From: JAAXKN01 sp036261625 | GTDB lineage: Bacteria > Bacteroidota > Ignavibacteria > Ignavibacteriales > SURF-24 | Reading direction: 5' to 3' | DNA length: 64,000 nucleotides | Assembly: GCA_036261625.1 (NCBI GenBank) | Contig: DATAKL010000057.1 | Coordinates: 256,482-320,481, forward strand | Shown here: positions 36,401-44,371 of the stretch, piece by piece | Layout of the letters: each line of letters starts with the position of its first letter | Numbering within the stretch: the stretch's first letter is position 1 | The notes under the pieces: generated by a model | What the model saw: only the letters and a program-made list of their open reading frames with translations | Database searches by the model: none | What the model was told of the DNA's origin: nothing | Position numbers and translations under genes: made by a program

Positions 36401-37389
36401 TGATTCTTAATCGGCTTGTCTGCATCTCCGTCCCAGAATTCAAAATCTGAGGCCGTAATGCCCCTGTACTGGTGTGTCGATCCGTGCATGACAATAGATC
36501 CGCCGTTTCTTACGGCATATTTAAGAGCATCCACAAGGTCCGGCTTGTCTGAGAGGCTCAGCCTTGTGCCGTCGCCAGGATTTACATAAAAAGGAATGAC
36601 TCCAATAAGAAAGGGGATGCCGCGTTCTGAAAGCACGTCTACAACCTCTCTGACCTTATCGGGGCTGTCTGTCGGGTTGACGTCTTCAATTCTCAGGATT
36701 GCCGAGTGCGAGCTCTCGTGCTCCTCGTGCAGAATGTCATGAAGCATATCTGCAAAAAGAAGATACCTGTCGGTCTCTGTTGCATAGGCAAAAGGGGAGT
36801 CGGCAATATAGAGCAGATTTCCTGATCTTACGATATAAGGAACTTCAACCTTCTTTTTTGAGGCAACAGCCGTAGCCAGCACCTCAACTTTATTTTTCTC
36901 GGAGATCTCTATGAGGTTATTTTTCCCTTCTCCTTTTGTGAAGACCTTTTTGTTTGCTTTTACCAGGTCGAACTGGTATGATGAATCTATGCGGGAGATG
37001 CTGAAGCCGAACCTCTGCTTAAAGCCGGGCATCCTTGAGGCTTCAGCCATACCGGTATTCATCCAGATTACCTGCCTGTTTGTCTTCATGAGGTCTTCAA
37101 AAAACCTCTTGGGCACGGTGTTATGGACGTAGAAACCGATATAAAATGTATAGTCGTAATTGTTTAATTCTTTTGCCTTGTAGTCATCCATGCCTTTATA
37201 AGTGACATCAGCCTGAAAATGCCCCAAAAGGGCTGCAAGCTGGCGGGCATCGCCCATTGCATAATTCTTCAGGCTTGAACTGCCCTGAACGACTATCAGT
37301 ATTTTTTTATTTCCCTTTTCAGCTGCATGGCTAAGTGAAGCAGACAGTAAGGTCACTAGTACGAGAAAAAGTATTTTAAGGTGTCTCAT
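33445..37389 (-). CDS. Large membrane-anchored deacetylase (DUF2334-like) plus hydrolase-like protein
   Basis: A 1314-residue protein with a signal peptide (about 1-22) and a C-terminal membrane helix (about 1283-1305), so most of it lies in the periplasm. Domains in order: a Rossmann-like region (about 27-220); a DUF2334/polysaccharide deacetylase-like domain (about 228-480) with RIEDVNP (D236) and MHGSTH (H302, H306) as likely metal ligands; a glutamine-amidotransferase-like Rossmann region (about 585-775); a TIM-barrel glycoside hydrolase-like domain (about 785-1110) with WDGVNLAELYFE (D899, E905/E909); and beta-sandwich domains. It resembles a PgaB/PelA-type modifying enzyme, fused differently. 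It heads the operon with the GT2 synthase. No catalytic activity is proven. Confidence 0.8.
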   Translation of the reverse strand: MRHLKILFLVLVTLLSASLSHAAEKGNKKILIVVQGSSSLKNYAMGDARQLAALLGHFQADVTYKGMDDYKAKELNNYDYTFYIGFYVHNTVPKRFFEDLMKTNRQVIWMNTGMAEASRMPGFKQRFGFSISRIDSSYQFDLVKANKKVFTKGEGKNNLIEISEKNKVEVLATAVASKKKVEVPYIVRSGNLLYIADSPFAYATETDRYLLFADMLHDILHEEHESSHSAILRIEDVNPTDSPDKVREVVDVLSERGIPFLIGVIPFYVNPGDGTRLSLSDKPDLVDALKYAVRNGGSIVMHGSTHQYRGITASDFEFWDGDADKPIKNQTEGDIRKKIELGIQEFMKNGLYPIAWETPHYTASFLLYKTIGQYFSTAIEQRLAIENSDYSQYFPYIINKDLFGQKIFPENLGYVPLDKDINVSRKYVQNIIQGARVNLNVRDGFAACFFHSFLDVSLLKELVDGIRALGYTYIDLKDYDNWVKTNNRIILTGEQQEYSIKLNDQYLTESYLDAKGEVIKKTISDKKLSGLQTKEIKLKPGELYKAEPIEFKEYEPSFFEKLVNFFKRLYNKFFHTEEKWQSAQVAVLWNHYAKGAAYNDQASLVSAFKSVNINVDTIFTGEAINPGNYSLLLVPYAAVDSLEPKDYDIITEYVEQGGNLITDTKNEVAKELGIKFSQTRIKVHGIRDKYFPEEKIFWREGELLNKLEIEDKADEVFSTDDFSGAPIEIGRQFGQGRVLFMSSRFDPHSQHGYSLYPFLMEHVRKYFRLRPSVRRDNMEVYFDPGFRHTTSTEDLVKQWVHEGIRIIHVAGWHKYPKYTYNYKKLIELAHANGILVYAWLEPPQVSLKFWQEHPEWREKNFKGEDVRPSWRYPVALTDPECLRAMTQEFTNFLSSYDWDGVNLAELYFEAGKGLDNPNLYTPMHPSAQKEFRQKYGMDLKKIFNPASASYWKTNPAVKNAVTEYRISKLSEVYNRLLSAFTNISRGKKGFQVIVTAMDSYGSPELRDYIGVDMNSIIPLEKKYNFLLQVEDPQNLWSTDPMRYVEIGKKYKTLIGDSTKLLLDLNILNFRNNESHATPFPTQIQTGTESFLLVKAASIGAPRLTIYAESSVNPQDLFFFPYALASQVEYHYTGDGYETNSPCSFIIRLPKEVREILLDGNPIAPSRENSYLVPAGRHVVKLNKDITHTFSTHELQTRIMSFTGNVLSVAYGMQEIKFEYESGSRNVISLNREPGSLKIDGREYGFSVMKGNDCYSIFLPAGHHEVELVAGDTFSYGINLTSLWSSNGIAIFGSIAIMMLVVMYFSMKIYKRKYR

Positions 37390-37616
37390 GCGCTTTTCGT
37401 TATAAAGTGTATAAAGAGTATAATTCTCAAAAAAGAAAGGTAACTGGTCCTCCGGAGTTGGGATTGCCCGGTAAAAACTACGCAGTCTTTCCGGTAGAAA
37501 TTACCAGCCCTGAGGCTCCAGGAATGATCCTCAGAGCTGAATTTCAATTACCGTGGAATTTCCATCAGGGCATTTATATCAGGGTACCATTTTTATGCCA
37601 GTTTTTACCCCGGTAT

Positions 37617-38798
37617 TTACTTTTTGTTTCCGGATTTTTTGACTCCGGCCCCGGGTATAAATTCATTTACCTGAGCCCTGGAAAGCCCGAAGTAATTTTT
37701 GATTATCTGAACGGTTCTTTTGGCTGAAAGGCCGTCGCCATAGGGGTTAACAGCCGAGGCTATCTTATCATAGTACTTCCTGTCATCCAGAAGTTTTTTA
37801 GCTGTGGAAAAGATCCTGTTTTCATCAAGACCTACCAGCTTTACCGTACCGTACTTTACAGCCTCGGGGCGCTCGGTTACTTTTCTTAGAACCAGAATGG
37901 GGATGCCGAAGTGAGGCCCTTCTTCCTGAACGCCGCCTGAATCTGTTATTATCAGGTACGACTTTGCCATGAGGTTTACAAAGTCGAGGTAATCGAGAGG
38001 TTCAATGAGGTGCACATTTTCAATTTCACCGAGTGTCGGGAAAACAACGTCGCGGACGATCGGGTTAAGATGCACCGGAAATACGAAATTCATCTCCGGA
38101 TAAGCCATGGCAAGTCTTTTTACCGCATTGCATGCCCCCTGCATCGGAAGTCCCCAGTTTTCCCTGCGGTGCATTGTAAGAAGTACAATTTTCTTCTTCT
38201 GGCTTACCAGGCTGTTTAGCTTCGTTGTTGAGAATTTGTGGCTTTTCCTCACAGACACCTTCAGTGCGTCTATAACAGTGTTGCCGGTGACAAATACAGT
38301 CCTGGGATCAATATTTTCTTTTAAGAGAGCTTTCTTTGCAGTTTCTGTAGGGGCGAAATGAAGTTCAGTTATAGAGCTTGTAAGTCTCCTGTTGATTTCT
38401 TCGGGGAAAGGGTTTGCCTTATCGTTTGTTCTGAGGCCTGCTTCGATATGGCCTACAGGTATCTGTCTGTAGAAAGCGGCAAGGCTGCCAACAAAAGTTG
38501 TTGTAGTGTCTCCCTGCACGAGCACCATGTCGGGTTTTTCCTTGCTGAAGACGTTGTCGAGCTCTTCAATGGTGTTTTTTGTTATTGAGGCCAGGGTCTG
38601 CTTAGGCTTCATTATGTTCAGGTCGTAGTCGGGCTTAATGTCGAATACCTGAAGCACCTGGTCGAGCATCTGCCTGTGCTGAGCAGTAGCGATGGTCAGG
38701 AGGTCAAACTGTCTGTTATTTTTTTTTATTTCCTGAATTATCGGAGCCATTTTTATAGTATCGGGGCGTGTTCCGAATATGACTGCAATTTTTTTCAA
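37617..38798 (-). CDS. wecB: UDP-N-acetylglucosamine 2-epimerase (non-hydrolysing)
   Basis: A 393-residue enzyme that interconverts UDP-GlcNAc and UDP-ManNAc. It begins KKIAVIFGTRPDTIKMAP, the family signature, and contains VQGDTTTTF, HIEAGLRT, VTGNTVIDAL, TMHRRENWG and TDSGGVQEE, all typical. The start codon is TTG with AAGGA eight bases upstream. It lies 227 bp upstream of the deacetylase/GT2 operon on the same strand and could provide its precursor or that of the first cluster. It has the final residues PGAGVKKSGNKK, slightly longer than E. coli WecB (376). Confidence 0.95.
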   Translation of the reverse strand: MKKIAVIFGTRPDTIKMAPIIQEIKKNNRQFDLLTIATAQHRQMLDQVLQVFDIKPDYDLNIMKPKQTLASITKNTIEELDNVFSKEKPDMVLVQGDTTTTFVGSLAAFYRQIPVGHIEAGLRTNDKANPFPEEINRRLTSSITELHFAPTETAKKALLKENIDPRTVFVTGNTVIDALKVSVRKSHKFSTTKLNSLVSQKKKIVLLTMHRRENWGLPMQGACNAVKRLAMAYPEMNFVFPVHLNPIVRDVVFPTLGEIENVHLIEPLDYLDFVNLMAKSYLIITDSGGVQEEGPHFGIPILVLRKVTERPEAVKYGTVKLVGLDENRIFSTAKKLLDDRKYYDKIASAVNPYGDGLSAKRTVQIIKNYFGLSRAQVNEFIPGAGVKKSGNKK

Positions 38799-38987
38799 TT
38801 ATCAATTCCTTATGTTGTGAAAATTGGGAACATTGACTACTAATCGTCGATAGAAATGCGGGGAAAATTAGTGCAAATAAAAAAGCACTAAATGTCGCCT
38901 TTCAAAATTACCGGATTGGTCTTAAAAGACCAAACAATATCTTTTGCAAAGTTAAGGCCAGGGGCAGCGGGGGGAGATCAGATCTGG

Positions 38988-39029
38988 AAAAGAGGCCTTT
39001 TTAAGTGTCACTTAAAAAGGCCTCTTTTT
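38988..39029 (-). terminator. Long bidirectional intrinsic terminator after the aldose epimerase gene
   Basis: Perfect 18-bp stem (AAAAGAGGCCTTTTTAAG and complement) around a TGTCA loop, with T-runs on both sides. It lies 30 bp past the stop of the aldose 1-epimerase on the minus strand. Confidence 0.9.
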
Positions 39030-39058
39030 GAGAAATTCTGCCTGGGAAATTTACTTCA

Positions 39059-40090
39059 TTATTTTTGAATTTCAGTAATGACGCCGAAACTGAAAGTGAC
39101 CGAGCAGCCTGGTTTCAGGGTGATCTTGTCTTTCAGCTCGGGACGGTTATAAGAATTTGTAATAAATTCCACCGGCTCCAGAGCAATCGATTTTCTGGGG
39201 CGGTATCTGGCCCCGTCGGCAGAATAGGCGTAAAAAACGCCCCCTTTCTGGAAAACTGTAATCTTAAGACCATTCTTTGGATCCCTGATTGAGGATCTGA
39301 TCAGGCCGTCTTTTGCGGCTTCAAGACCTGCAAAGCAGTAGTTGACCTCTCTGTCGCCGATGGTATTCTGATATAAATCTTTTGAGGGGCGGAAGTCAGC
39401 CTCGGGAAGTTCCTCAACAGGCAGATATGCATCCTCTCCCTGTAGGGGAATCAGTTTCTCGTCCACCATGATAACCTTAGAGGCAGGAATGGTTAAGACC
39501 AGGTGGTCGATCCCTTCATCCGAAGTCTTAAAATACGGATGCCAGCCAGAGCCGAAGGGTGCCGCCTCAGATCCCTTATTGTGCCCCGTTATATCGACAT
39601 GCAGTTCATTGTCCTTTAAGGTAAACCTGACCTCAATGTCCACTGCATAGGGATACCCCTTAAAGGCTCCTTTTCTGATTTTATTTGTAAAAAGAGTGAG
39701 TTCGGCCTTGTGGTCGTCTGTGTGAAGTTTCTTTACTTCAAAATCAATTACTCTTGCATATCCGTGGATTGCCTCGCGCTGCGGATTGGCTGGGTTTTCC
39801 AACTGATGCTGAAGGTCGTCGAATTCGTAGAATCCGTCTTCAATCCTGTTTGAAAACGGGGCCATGATGCATGAGCGTGCACCGCTTTGCTCTTCAAGCT
39901 CCTTCGGGGTCTGATAACCGTCGATGATGCTGAAGAGTTTTCCCTTAACCGGGATTAAATAATTCAGCAGTGTAGCGCCCCTGAGGGCAATTTCCACACT
40001 GCTGCCTGAAGCTGTATCTTTCAAGATTATAGTTTTGAAACTGCCGAATTTCCCTTCTGTATGTATGTATCTGCTCAAAACTACTCCCAT
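39059..40090 (-). CDS. Aldose 1-epimerase family protein
   Basis: A 343-residue mutarotase-fold protein that would convert alpha and beta anomers of a sugar. Family motifs include FSNRIEDGFYEF (about 79), GWHPYFK (about 182) with the catalytic histidine, and a C-terminal EPVEFITNSYNRPE region with the catalytic glutamate. Length matches GalM-like proteins. It lies 52 bp downstream of the HAD-like gene on the same strand, like the galM-pgmB pairs seen elsewhere, so both may act on the same sugar. Its exact sugar is unknown. Confidence 0.88.
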   Translation of the reverse strand: MGVVLSRYIHTEGKFGSFKTIILKDTASGSSVEIALRGATLLNYLIPVKGKLFSIIDGYQTPKELEEQSGARSCIMAPFSNRIEDGFYEFDDLQHQLENPANPQREAIHGYARVIDFEVKKLHTDDHKAELTLFTNKIRKGAFKGYPYAVDIEVRFTLKDNELHVDITGHNKGSEAAPFGSGWHPYFKTSDEGIDHLVLTIPASKVIMVDEKLIPLQGEDAYLPVEELPEADFRPSKDLYQNTIGDREVNYCFAGLEAAKDGLIRSSIRDPKNGLKITVFQKGGVFYAYSADGARYRPRKSIALEPVEFITNSYNRPELKDKITLKPGCSVTFSFGVITEIQK

Positions 40091-40142
40091 AATATTATAT
40101 GTCTTATATTAAATACAAATTTATAAAAAATCCACCATTATC

Positions 40143-41519
40143 TTATAAACTGATAAAAAGGTTATAATTTAGGACTGCTTCGGTAATGCCTCCGGGAAGA
40201 ACGAAAGCTGCCGGGGAAAAATCGTGCCTGCCGTTCAGGTTATAAGGCACGGCGGCAACAAGCCCCAGACCTGAGGCGCGGAGGGCAATAATGCCGTTTT
40301 CTGTATTCTCAAAGCCCAGTATCCGGTTGAACATATTCTGCGGCAGTGCAAGCTGACTTAAGGCCACGCTGTAAAGATCACGGTGCGGCTTGGGCCTTAT
40401 TTTGCTTGCATCGCCGGAGGTGGTAAAAACGTCCACAACATTTTTATAGTCTGTAAACTTTTCAATGAGCATTTCTTTCTTTTCCTGAGGCAGTTTCCAC
40501 TTTCTAATCTGGCTTGAGACGCTGTGAAAAAGTTCGCCGAGGATGATATCGGCTTCATAGAAGGCTGAGGATGTAACAACGGCAATTTTAAGCGGATGAA
40601 GCCGGAAATGCTCTGCAAGTTTCTTTAACTTCAGTTTTGCATCTTCCTCGCTGCTGATCCGGTAAACCTGGCTGCTTTTAGCCTTAAGCTCCCGGCTCAT
40701 TTCTTCAAAAAGATAAGTCACTTCCTCACCCAGCCAACCCTTTACAAGGGCAAAGAGAAGGGAAACCGAAGGCATCGCCTTGATTATGGGCATCTGGCTG
40801 TCGCCGGAAATTTCTTCTGCCAGGCTGCTTGCCTCGCCGTAACTGATCAGTTCAAGCATCTGGTAATAATGCTGAAAGAATATTTCAGAGGCGGCCCTTA
40901 CGGTATTCTCGAAATTCTGAAGGTTTAGATAGCTTCCGTACTTGTGCAGAAAGTAACTGGTGATGACGTTGGAATTGTACTTGTTGAATTCTTTCTGAAG
41001 TCTAAGCTCTTCAAGCTTTGTATCTTTGAGCATTTCACCAAGACCAAGGTGCTCAAGGCTTTTTACCGCATCACGTCTTCGTTCCTGGCTGCGGCCGAGA
41101 ATAATTGTCCAGAGCACGGAATGCAGGTAGGCGGTCTTAAGCTCTTCGTCCTTTATAAAGTTATGGTAGCGCTGAACGAGATATCTCGTGGCCTCTGAAA
41201 CACTGATGCCGAAAAGGTTAGGATGGTCGATTAAAGGATCGAGCCCCTTCCAGTCCTCTTTTGAATTCCTTCCGCTTATCGAACGGACTACATGTTCAAG
41301 TGAATGAAGCTTCAGTTCCTGCGTTGAGCACATAGTACCTTCCAGGTCCAGTATTACTGCCGAGAGCTCCTTCTGAGGAGCTGTAATTTTAGGAGCAAGC
41401 GCATAGAGTTCGATTTCCGGGTATAGCGGGGCGGGATTGTGCACAACTGCAAATTCAAGACCCAGTTTTGCCACAATTTCCGAAGCCTCTTCACTGCTTA
41501 GTATTTTCTTATCTGTCAT
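40143..41519 (-). CDS. HAD-superfamily hydrolase/phosphomutase-like protein with large helical cap
   Basis: A 458-residue protein built on a HAD core. Motif I is LDLEGT (D58, E60), motif II is VVTSS (about 325), motif III is IRPKPHRDLY (about 386), and motif IV is GFENTENGI (about 409). About 250 helical residues lie between motifs I and II, far more than the usual cap. The second acid of motif I is Glu rather than Asp. This resembles beta-phosphoglucomutase-type enzymes but is about twice their length. The aldose 1-epimerase gene 52 bp downstream supports a sugar phosphate substrate. Whether it is a phosphatase or mutase cannot be told. Confidence 0.75.
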   Translation of the reverse strand: MTDKKILSSEEASEIVAKLGLEFAVVHNPAPLYPEIELYALAPKITAPQKELSAVILDLEGTMCSTQELKLHSLEHVVRSISGRNSKEDWKGLDPLIDHPNLFGISVSEATRYLVQRYHNFIKDEELKTAYLHSVLWTIILGRSQERRRDAVKSLEHLGLGEMLKDTKLEELRLQKEFNKYNSNVITSYFLHKYGSYLNLQNFENTVRAASEIFFQHYYQMLELISYGEASSLAEEISGDSQMPIIKAMPSVSLLFALVKGWLGEEVTYLFEEMSRELKAKSSQVYRISSEEDAKLKLKKLAEHFRLHPLKIAVVTSSAFYEADIILGELFHSVSSQIRKWKLPQEKKEMLIEKFTDYKNVVDVFTTSGDASKIRPKPHRDLYSVALSQLALPQNMFNRILGFENTENGIIALRASGLGLVAAVPYNLNGRHDFSPAAFVLPGGITEAVLNYNLFISL

Positions 41520-41704
41520 TTAATCCGAATCCCCCAATTGATAAAACCAACGTTTCTTAATTTATAATCGGAATTTTGCCTGGAAAATTTAAGAAGAAAA
41601 GGAAAAGTATTCGGCAGGCCCTTCGGGGGCGAAGATGTAAACCGTATTTTTCAGAGGACATTAGCCCCGAAGTCTTACTCCGGGGCCCCAAAGAACAGCT
41701 GTTT

Positions 41705-41784
41705 GGGAGAAAAGGTATTTGGGAGAAAAGCTTTTTGGGAGAAAAGCTTTTTGGGAGAAAAGCTTTTTTGGAGAAAAGCTATTT
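41705..41784. repeat. Five tandem 16-bp repeats with an internal palindrome
   Basis: Five copies in a row, period exactly 16: unit GGGAGAAAAGCTTTTT, with copies 2-4 identical, copy 1 ending GGTATTT and copy 5 starting TGGAG. Each unit contains AAAAGCTTTT, a 10-bp palindrome. The array lies between the POT-like transporter and HAD genes and covers the transporter stop codon. Confidence 0.9.
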
Positions 41785-43155
41785 TGCCAGGTTTTTATCC
41801 ATACGGCTGGTTATTTTGTTGTAAATTATGAGCGCTATGGCTGCCGTAAATCCAATGGCCGCAAAGTAATACCAGACGTAATGGGCATGAACGTATGCCG
41901 TCTTAAGCGCCTCCGGACTTAAGCCCGAACGCTCAGGCACATAAGCCGTAAGAAGGTATCCTGAAATTCCGAAACCTAAGAGGTATGCAAAAAATGAATG
42001 CAGATGGCTGAAACCCATATAGAGACCCTCCTGCCCCTTAGGGGCCTGTAAAGAGAAGAACTCAAGGTAGCGCGGGGAGATAAAACATTCTGCAAGCCCC
42101 TGAAAAACGATGCCGATGATCATCATTACTGTTACAGGGTGGGCCGAGAAAAATCCCATAAAGGATACCTCTTCTCCGCCTGTAAGCATGGCAAGCAGCG
42201 GGCTCGATGCCATGCAGAGGGCTGAAACCGGCATGAGGAACATTCCGATTGTCATGCTTGTAATTGCCTTAACTTTGCTCATTAAGGAAGTAATAAAGAC
42301 AACCGTGGTCATAACCACAAAAGGATTGACATTGGCAATCCATTCAGGCGAGGCGCTTTCACCCACGGTTCTTAAGACGTACTTCGGCATTGTTGCATAA
42401 AGCTGCGACTGAATGATCCAGAAGCCTGTAATAATCAGTATAAGGCTTAAAAGCCTCATGTTGGTCAGTATCTTCGTAAAGCTATGCCAGATTTCCTTAA
42501 GCCTTTTGGCCTCGGCGTTCTGATCGACATTTTTGTAAAATATGAAAACAACAATAAGCGCCAGGAATGTTACTGCCGAAGCATAAAAGTTGATCGACTC
42601 GAGACCCCATTTGAGCCTCAGAGGGTAGGCAAATGTTTTCCCCAGAAACGATCCCACGTTTACCATTCCGTAGAAGATGGAAAAGGCCCGGGCGCGGTTG
42701 GCTTCATTTGTTGTCTTGGCAACCGTTCCCGTTATAATCGATTTAATGAAAGATCCCCCCAGCATTAGAATAACAATTGCAGGAAGCACCGTAGCTTTAT
42801 AGGGGAGAGCTCCCAGGGTGAAATAACCTACAGAAAGGAGTGCAAATGCAAGTATGATCGCCTTTCGGAATCCTATCTTGTCTGCAAAAGCCCCGCTGAA
42901 AGGAGGCAACAGGTAAAGCCCTGCTGAAAAGATACCTCCGATCCACGCAGCCCATATGTCGGAGTATCCCACAACACGCGTCAGATAAAGTGTAATTGCA
43001 ATGAACACTGCATAGTATGCCGACCTTTCGAAGAGCTCTACAAGATTGGATATCCAGAAGGAGAAGGGAAAATTCCACTTCTTCTTTATAACCCCATGTT
43101 TAATTCCGGGAGACTTTTCCTCTTCAGATGTTTTTTCTCTTACGGGTGTTTCCAC
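41779..43155 (-). CDS. POT/PTR-like major facilitator transporter
   Basis: A 458-residue membrane protein with about 12 transmembrane segments of the major facilitator superfamily. The first helix carries ELFERSAYY, which matches the POT family motif ExxERFxYY with Ser for Phe; this suggests proton-coupled uptake of peptides or similar solutes. The start is GTG with CAGAGG upstream; the first 30 residues are charged and cytoplasmic. The stop codon lies within the last unit of the tandem 16-bp repeat. It is divergent from corA. The substrate is not known. Confidence 0.85.
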   Translation of the reverse strand: METPVREKTSEEEKSPGIKHGVIKKKWNFPFSFWISNLVELFERSAYYAVFIAITLYLTRVVGYSDIWAAWIGGIFSAGLYLLPPFSGAFADKIGFRKAIILAFALLSVGYFTLGALPYKATVLPAIVILMLGGSFIKSIITGTVAKTTNEANRARAFSIFYGMVNVGSFLGKTFAYPLRLKWGLESINFYASAVTFLALIVVFIFYKNVDQNAEAKRLKEIWHSFTKILTNMRLLSLILIITGFWIIQSQLYATMPKYVLRTVGESASPEWIANVNPFVVMTTVVFITSLMSKVKAITSMTIGMFLMPVSALCMASSPLLAMLTGGEEVSFMGFFSAHPVTVMMIIGIVFQGLAECFISPRYLEFFSLQAPKGQEGLYMGFSHLHSFFAYLLGFGISGYLLTAYVPERSGLSPEALKTAYVHAHYVWYYFAAIGFTAAIALIIYNKITSRMDKNLAK

Positions 43156-43211
43156 GCTGCCTCTGATTTTGTTTTGGATATAAAAGCAAATATAATGAAC
43201 AATTATTAAAT

Positions 43212-43230
43212 TGTTAATGTAAATTTAACA
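43212..43230. promoter_or_regulatory. Palindrome in the divergent transporter/corA promoter region
   Basis: TGTTAA, seven bases, TTAACA. It is A/T-rich and lies in the 106-bp gap between the divergent transporter and corA genes. It could be an operator, but chance in A/T-rich DNA is possible. Confidence 0.25.
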
Positions 43231-43261
43231 CATTTCAATTTTATCCGGGACTTAAAATCTG

Positions 43262-44338
43262 ATGAAAAAAATTCTAAAGAACTCCAGGAAAAAGGCGGGG
43301 CAGCTGCCCGGAAGTCTGATCTATATGGGCGACCGGACAGGCAACGGTATAAAAATAATTGTCGCAGAGTACGACAGTAATAATTTTTCCGAAAAGCAGC
43401 TCGGCAGCCCCGGAGAAATTAAGCCCGAAGGGGATAAGAACTTCTGGATAAATGTAGACGGCATTCATAAGGCCGATGTCATAGGCGCCATAGGAGAGAA
43501 GTTCTCCATTCACCCTCTTACAATGGAGGATATTCTTAACACCTCCCACCGCCCGAAGGCTGAAGATAACGGGAACTACATGTTCATTGTAATGAAAATG
43601 CTTTCCTCTGATGCCAAAACGGGCACGCTGAAGTCTGAGCAGGTAAGTCTGATTATCGGTAAAAACTACGTCATCTCTTTTCAGGAAGACGCATTCGACG
43701 AGTTCGAAACAGTACGCGATAACCTGAGAAAGAATAAAGGCAGGGCAAGAGAACTTGGACCCGATTACCTGGCATACAGACTTCTGGATGTGGTTCTGGA
43801 TAACTACTTTTCGGTGCTGGAAACTGTGGGTGATAACATTGAGATAATTGAAGATGAACTGGTGGCAAACCCCACGAAGCAGACACTGGAGAAAATCTAC
43901 AGATTAAAAGGGGATATGATCCTTATAAGGCGGGCCGTCTGGCCGCTTAGAGAGGTTATAGGAAGCCTCGAGAAAACGGAGTCGGACTTGATTGCAAAAA
44001 CCTCCCGTCCTTATCTGAGGGATCTCTATGACCATGCAGTCCAGCTCATAGATACAAATGAAAACTACAGGGAAATGACCTCGGGGCTGATGGATATTTA
44101 TCTTTCCAGCGTAAGCAATAAGTTAAATGAAATAATGAAAGTTCTGACAATTATTTCCACATTCTTCATACCGCTTAACTTTATTGCCGGGCTATATGGA
44201 ATGAATTTTAATTCATCTGTAAGCAAATTCAATATGCCCGAGCTGAATTTTTATCTGGGATACCCGATGGTGCTCTCCTTAATGCTCCTGGTAGTTTTAG
44301 GGCTGTTTGTTTATTTCAAGAGAAAGAAGTGGTTTTAG
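43262..44338 (+). CDS. corA: CorA-type magnesium/cobalt transporter
   Basis: A 358-residue channel protein of the CorA family. The large cytoplasmic domain takes up residues 1-290; two C-terminal helices follow with the signature YGMNF (about 317) at the end of the first, which forms the ion entrance. The tail KRKKW is basic. It carries Mg2+ or Co2+ across the inner membrane as a pentamer. It lies divergent from the transporter gene and convergent with the histidine kinase gene, 33 bp away. Confidence 0.94.
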   Translation: MKKILKNSRKKAGQLPGSLIYMGDRTGNGIKIIVAEYDSNNFSEKQLGSPGEIKPEGDKNFWINVDGIHKADVIGAIGEKFSIHPLTMEDILNTSHRPKAEDNGNYMFIVMKMLSSDAKTGTLKSEQVSLIIGKNYVISFQEDAFDEFETVRDNLRKNKGRARELGPDYLAYRLLDVVLDNYFSVLETVGDNIEIIEDELVANPTKQTLEKIYRLKGDMILIRRAVWPLREVIGSLEKTESDLIAKTSRPYLRDLYDHAVQLIDTNENYREMTSGLMDIYLSSVSNKLNEIMKVLTIISTFFIPLNFIAGLYGMNFNSSVSKFNMPELNFYLGYPMVLSLMLLVVLGLFVYFKRKKWF

Positions 44339-44371
44339 GATTTTTTCTGAACTTCAGGAGATGCGTGAACA

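Noticed and set aside
37407..37727. Open frame of about 106 codons between the two minus-strand operons
   Set aside because: It overlaps the wecB 3' end on the opposite strand and has an odd composition with no recognisable motif or Shine-Dalgarno site.
41660..41695. GCCCCG/CGGGGC hairpin between the HAD gene start and the 16-bp repeat
   Set aside because: No T-run in either direction. It might be a weak terminator for the transporter, but evidence is too thin to list it.
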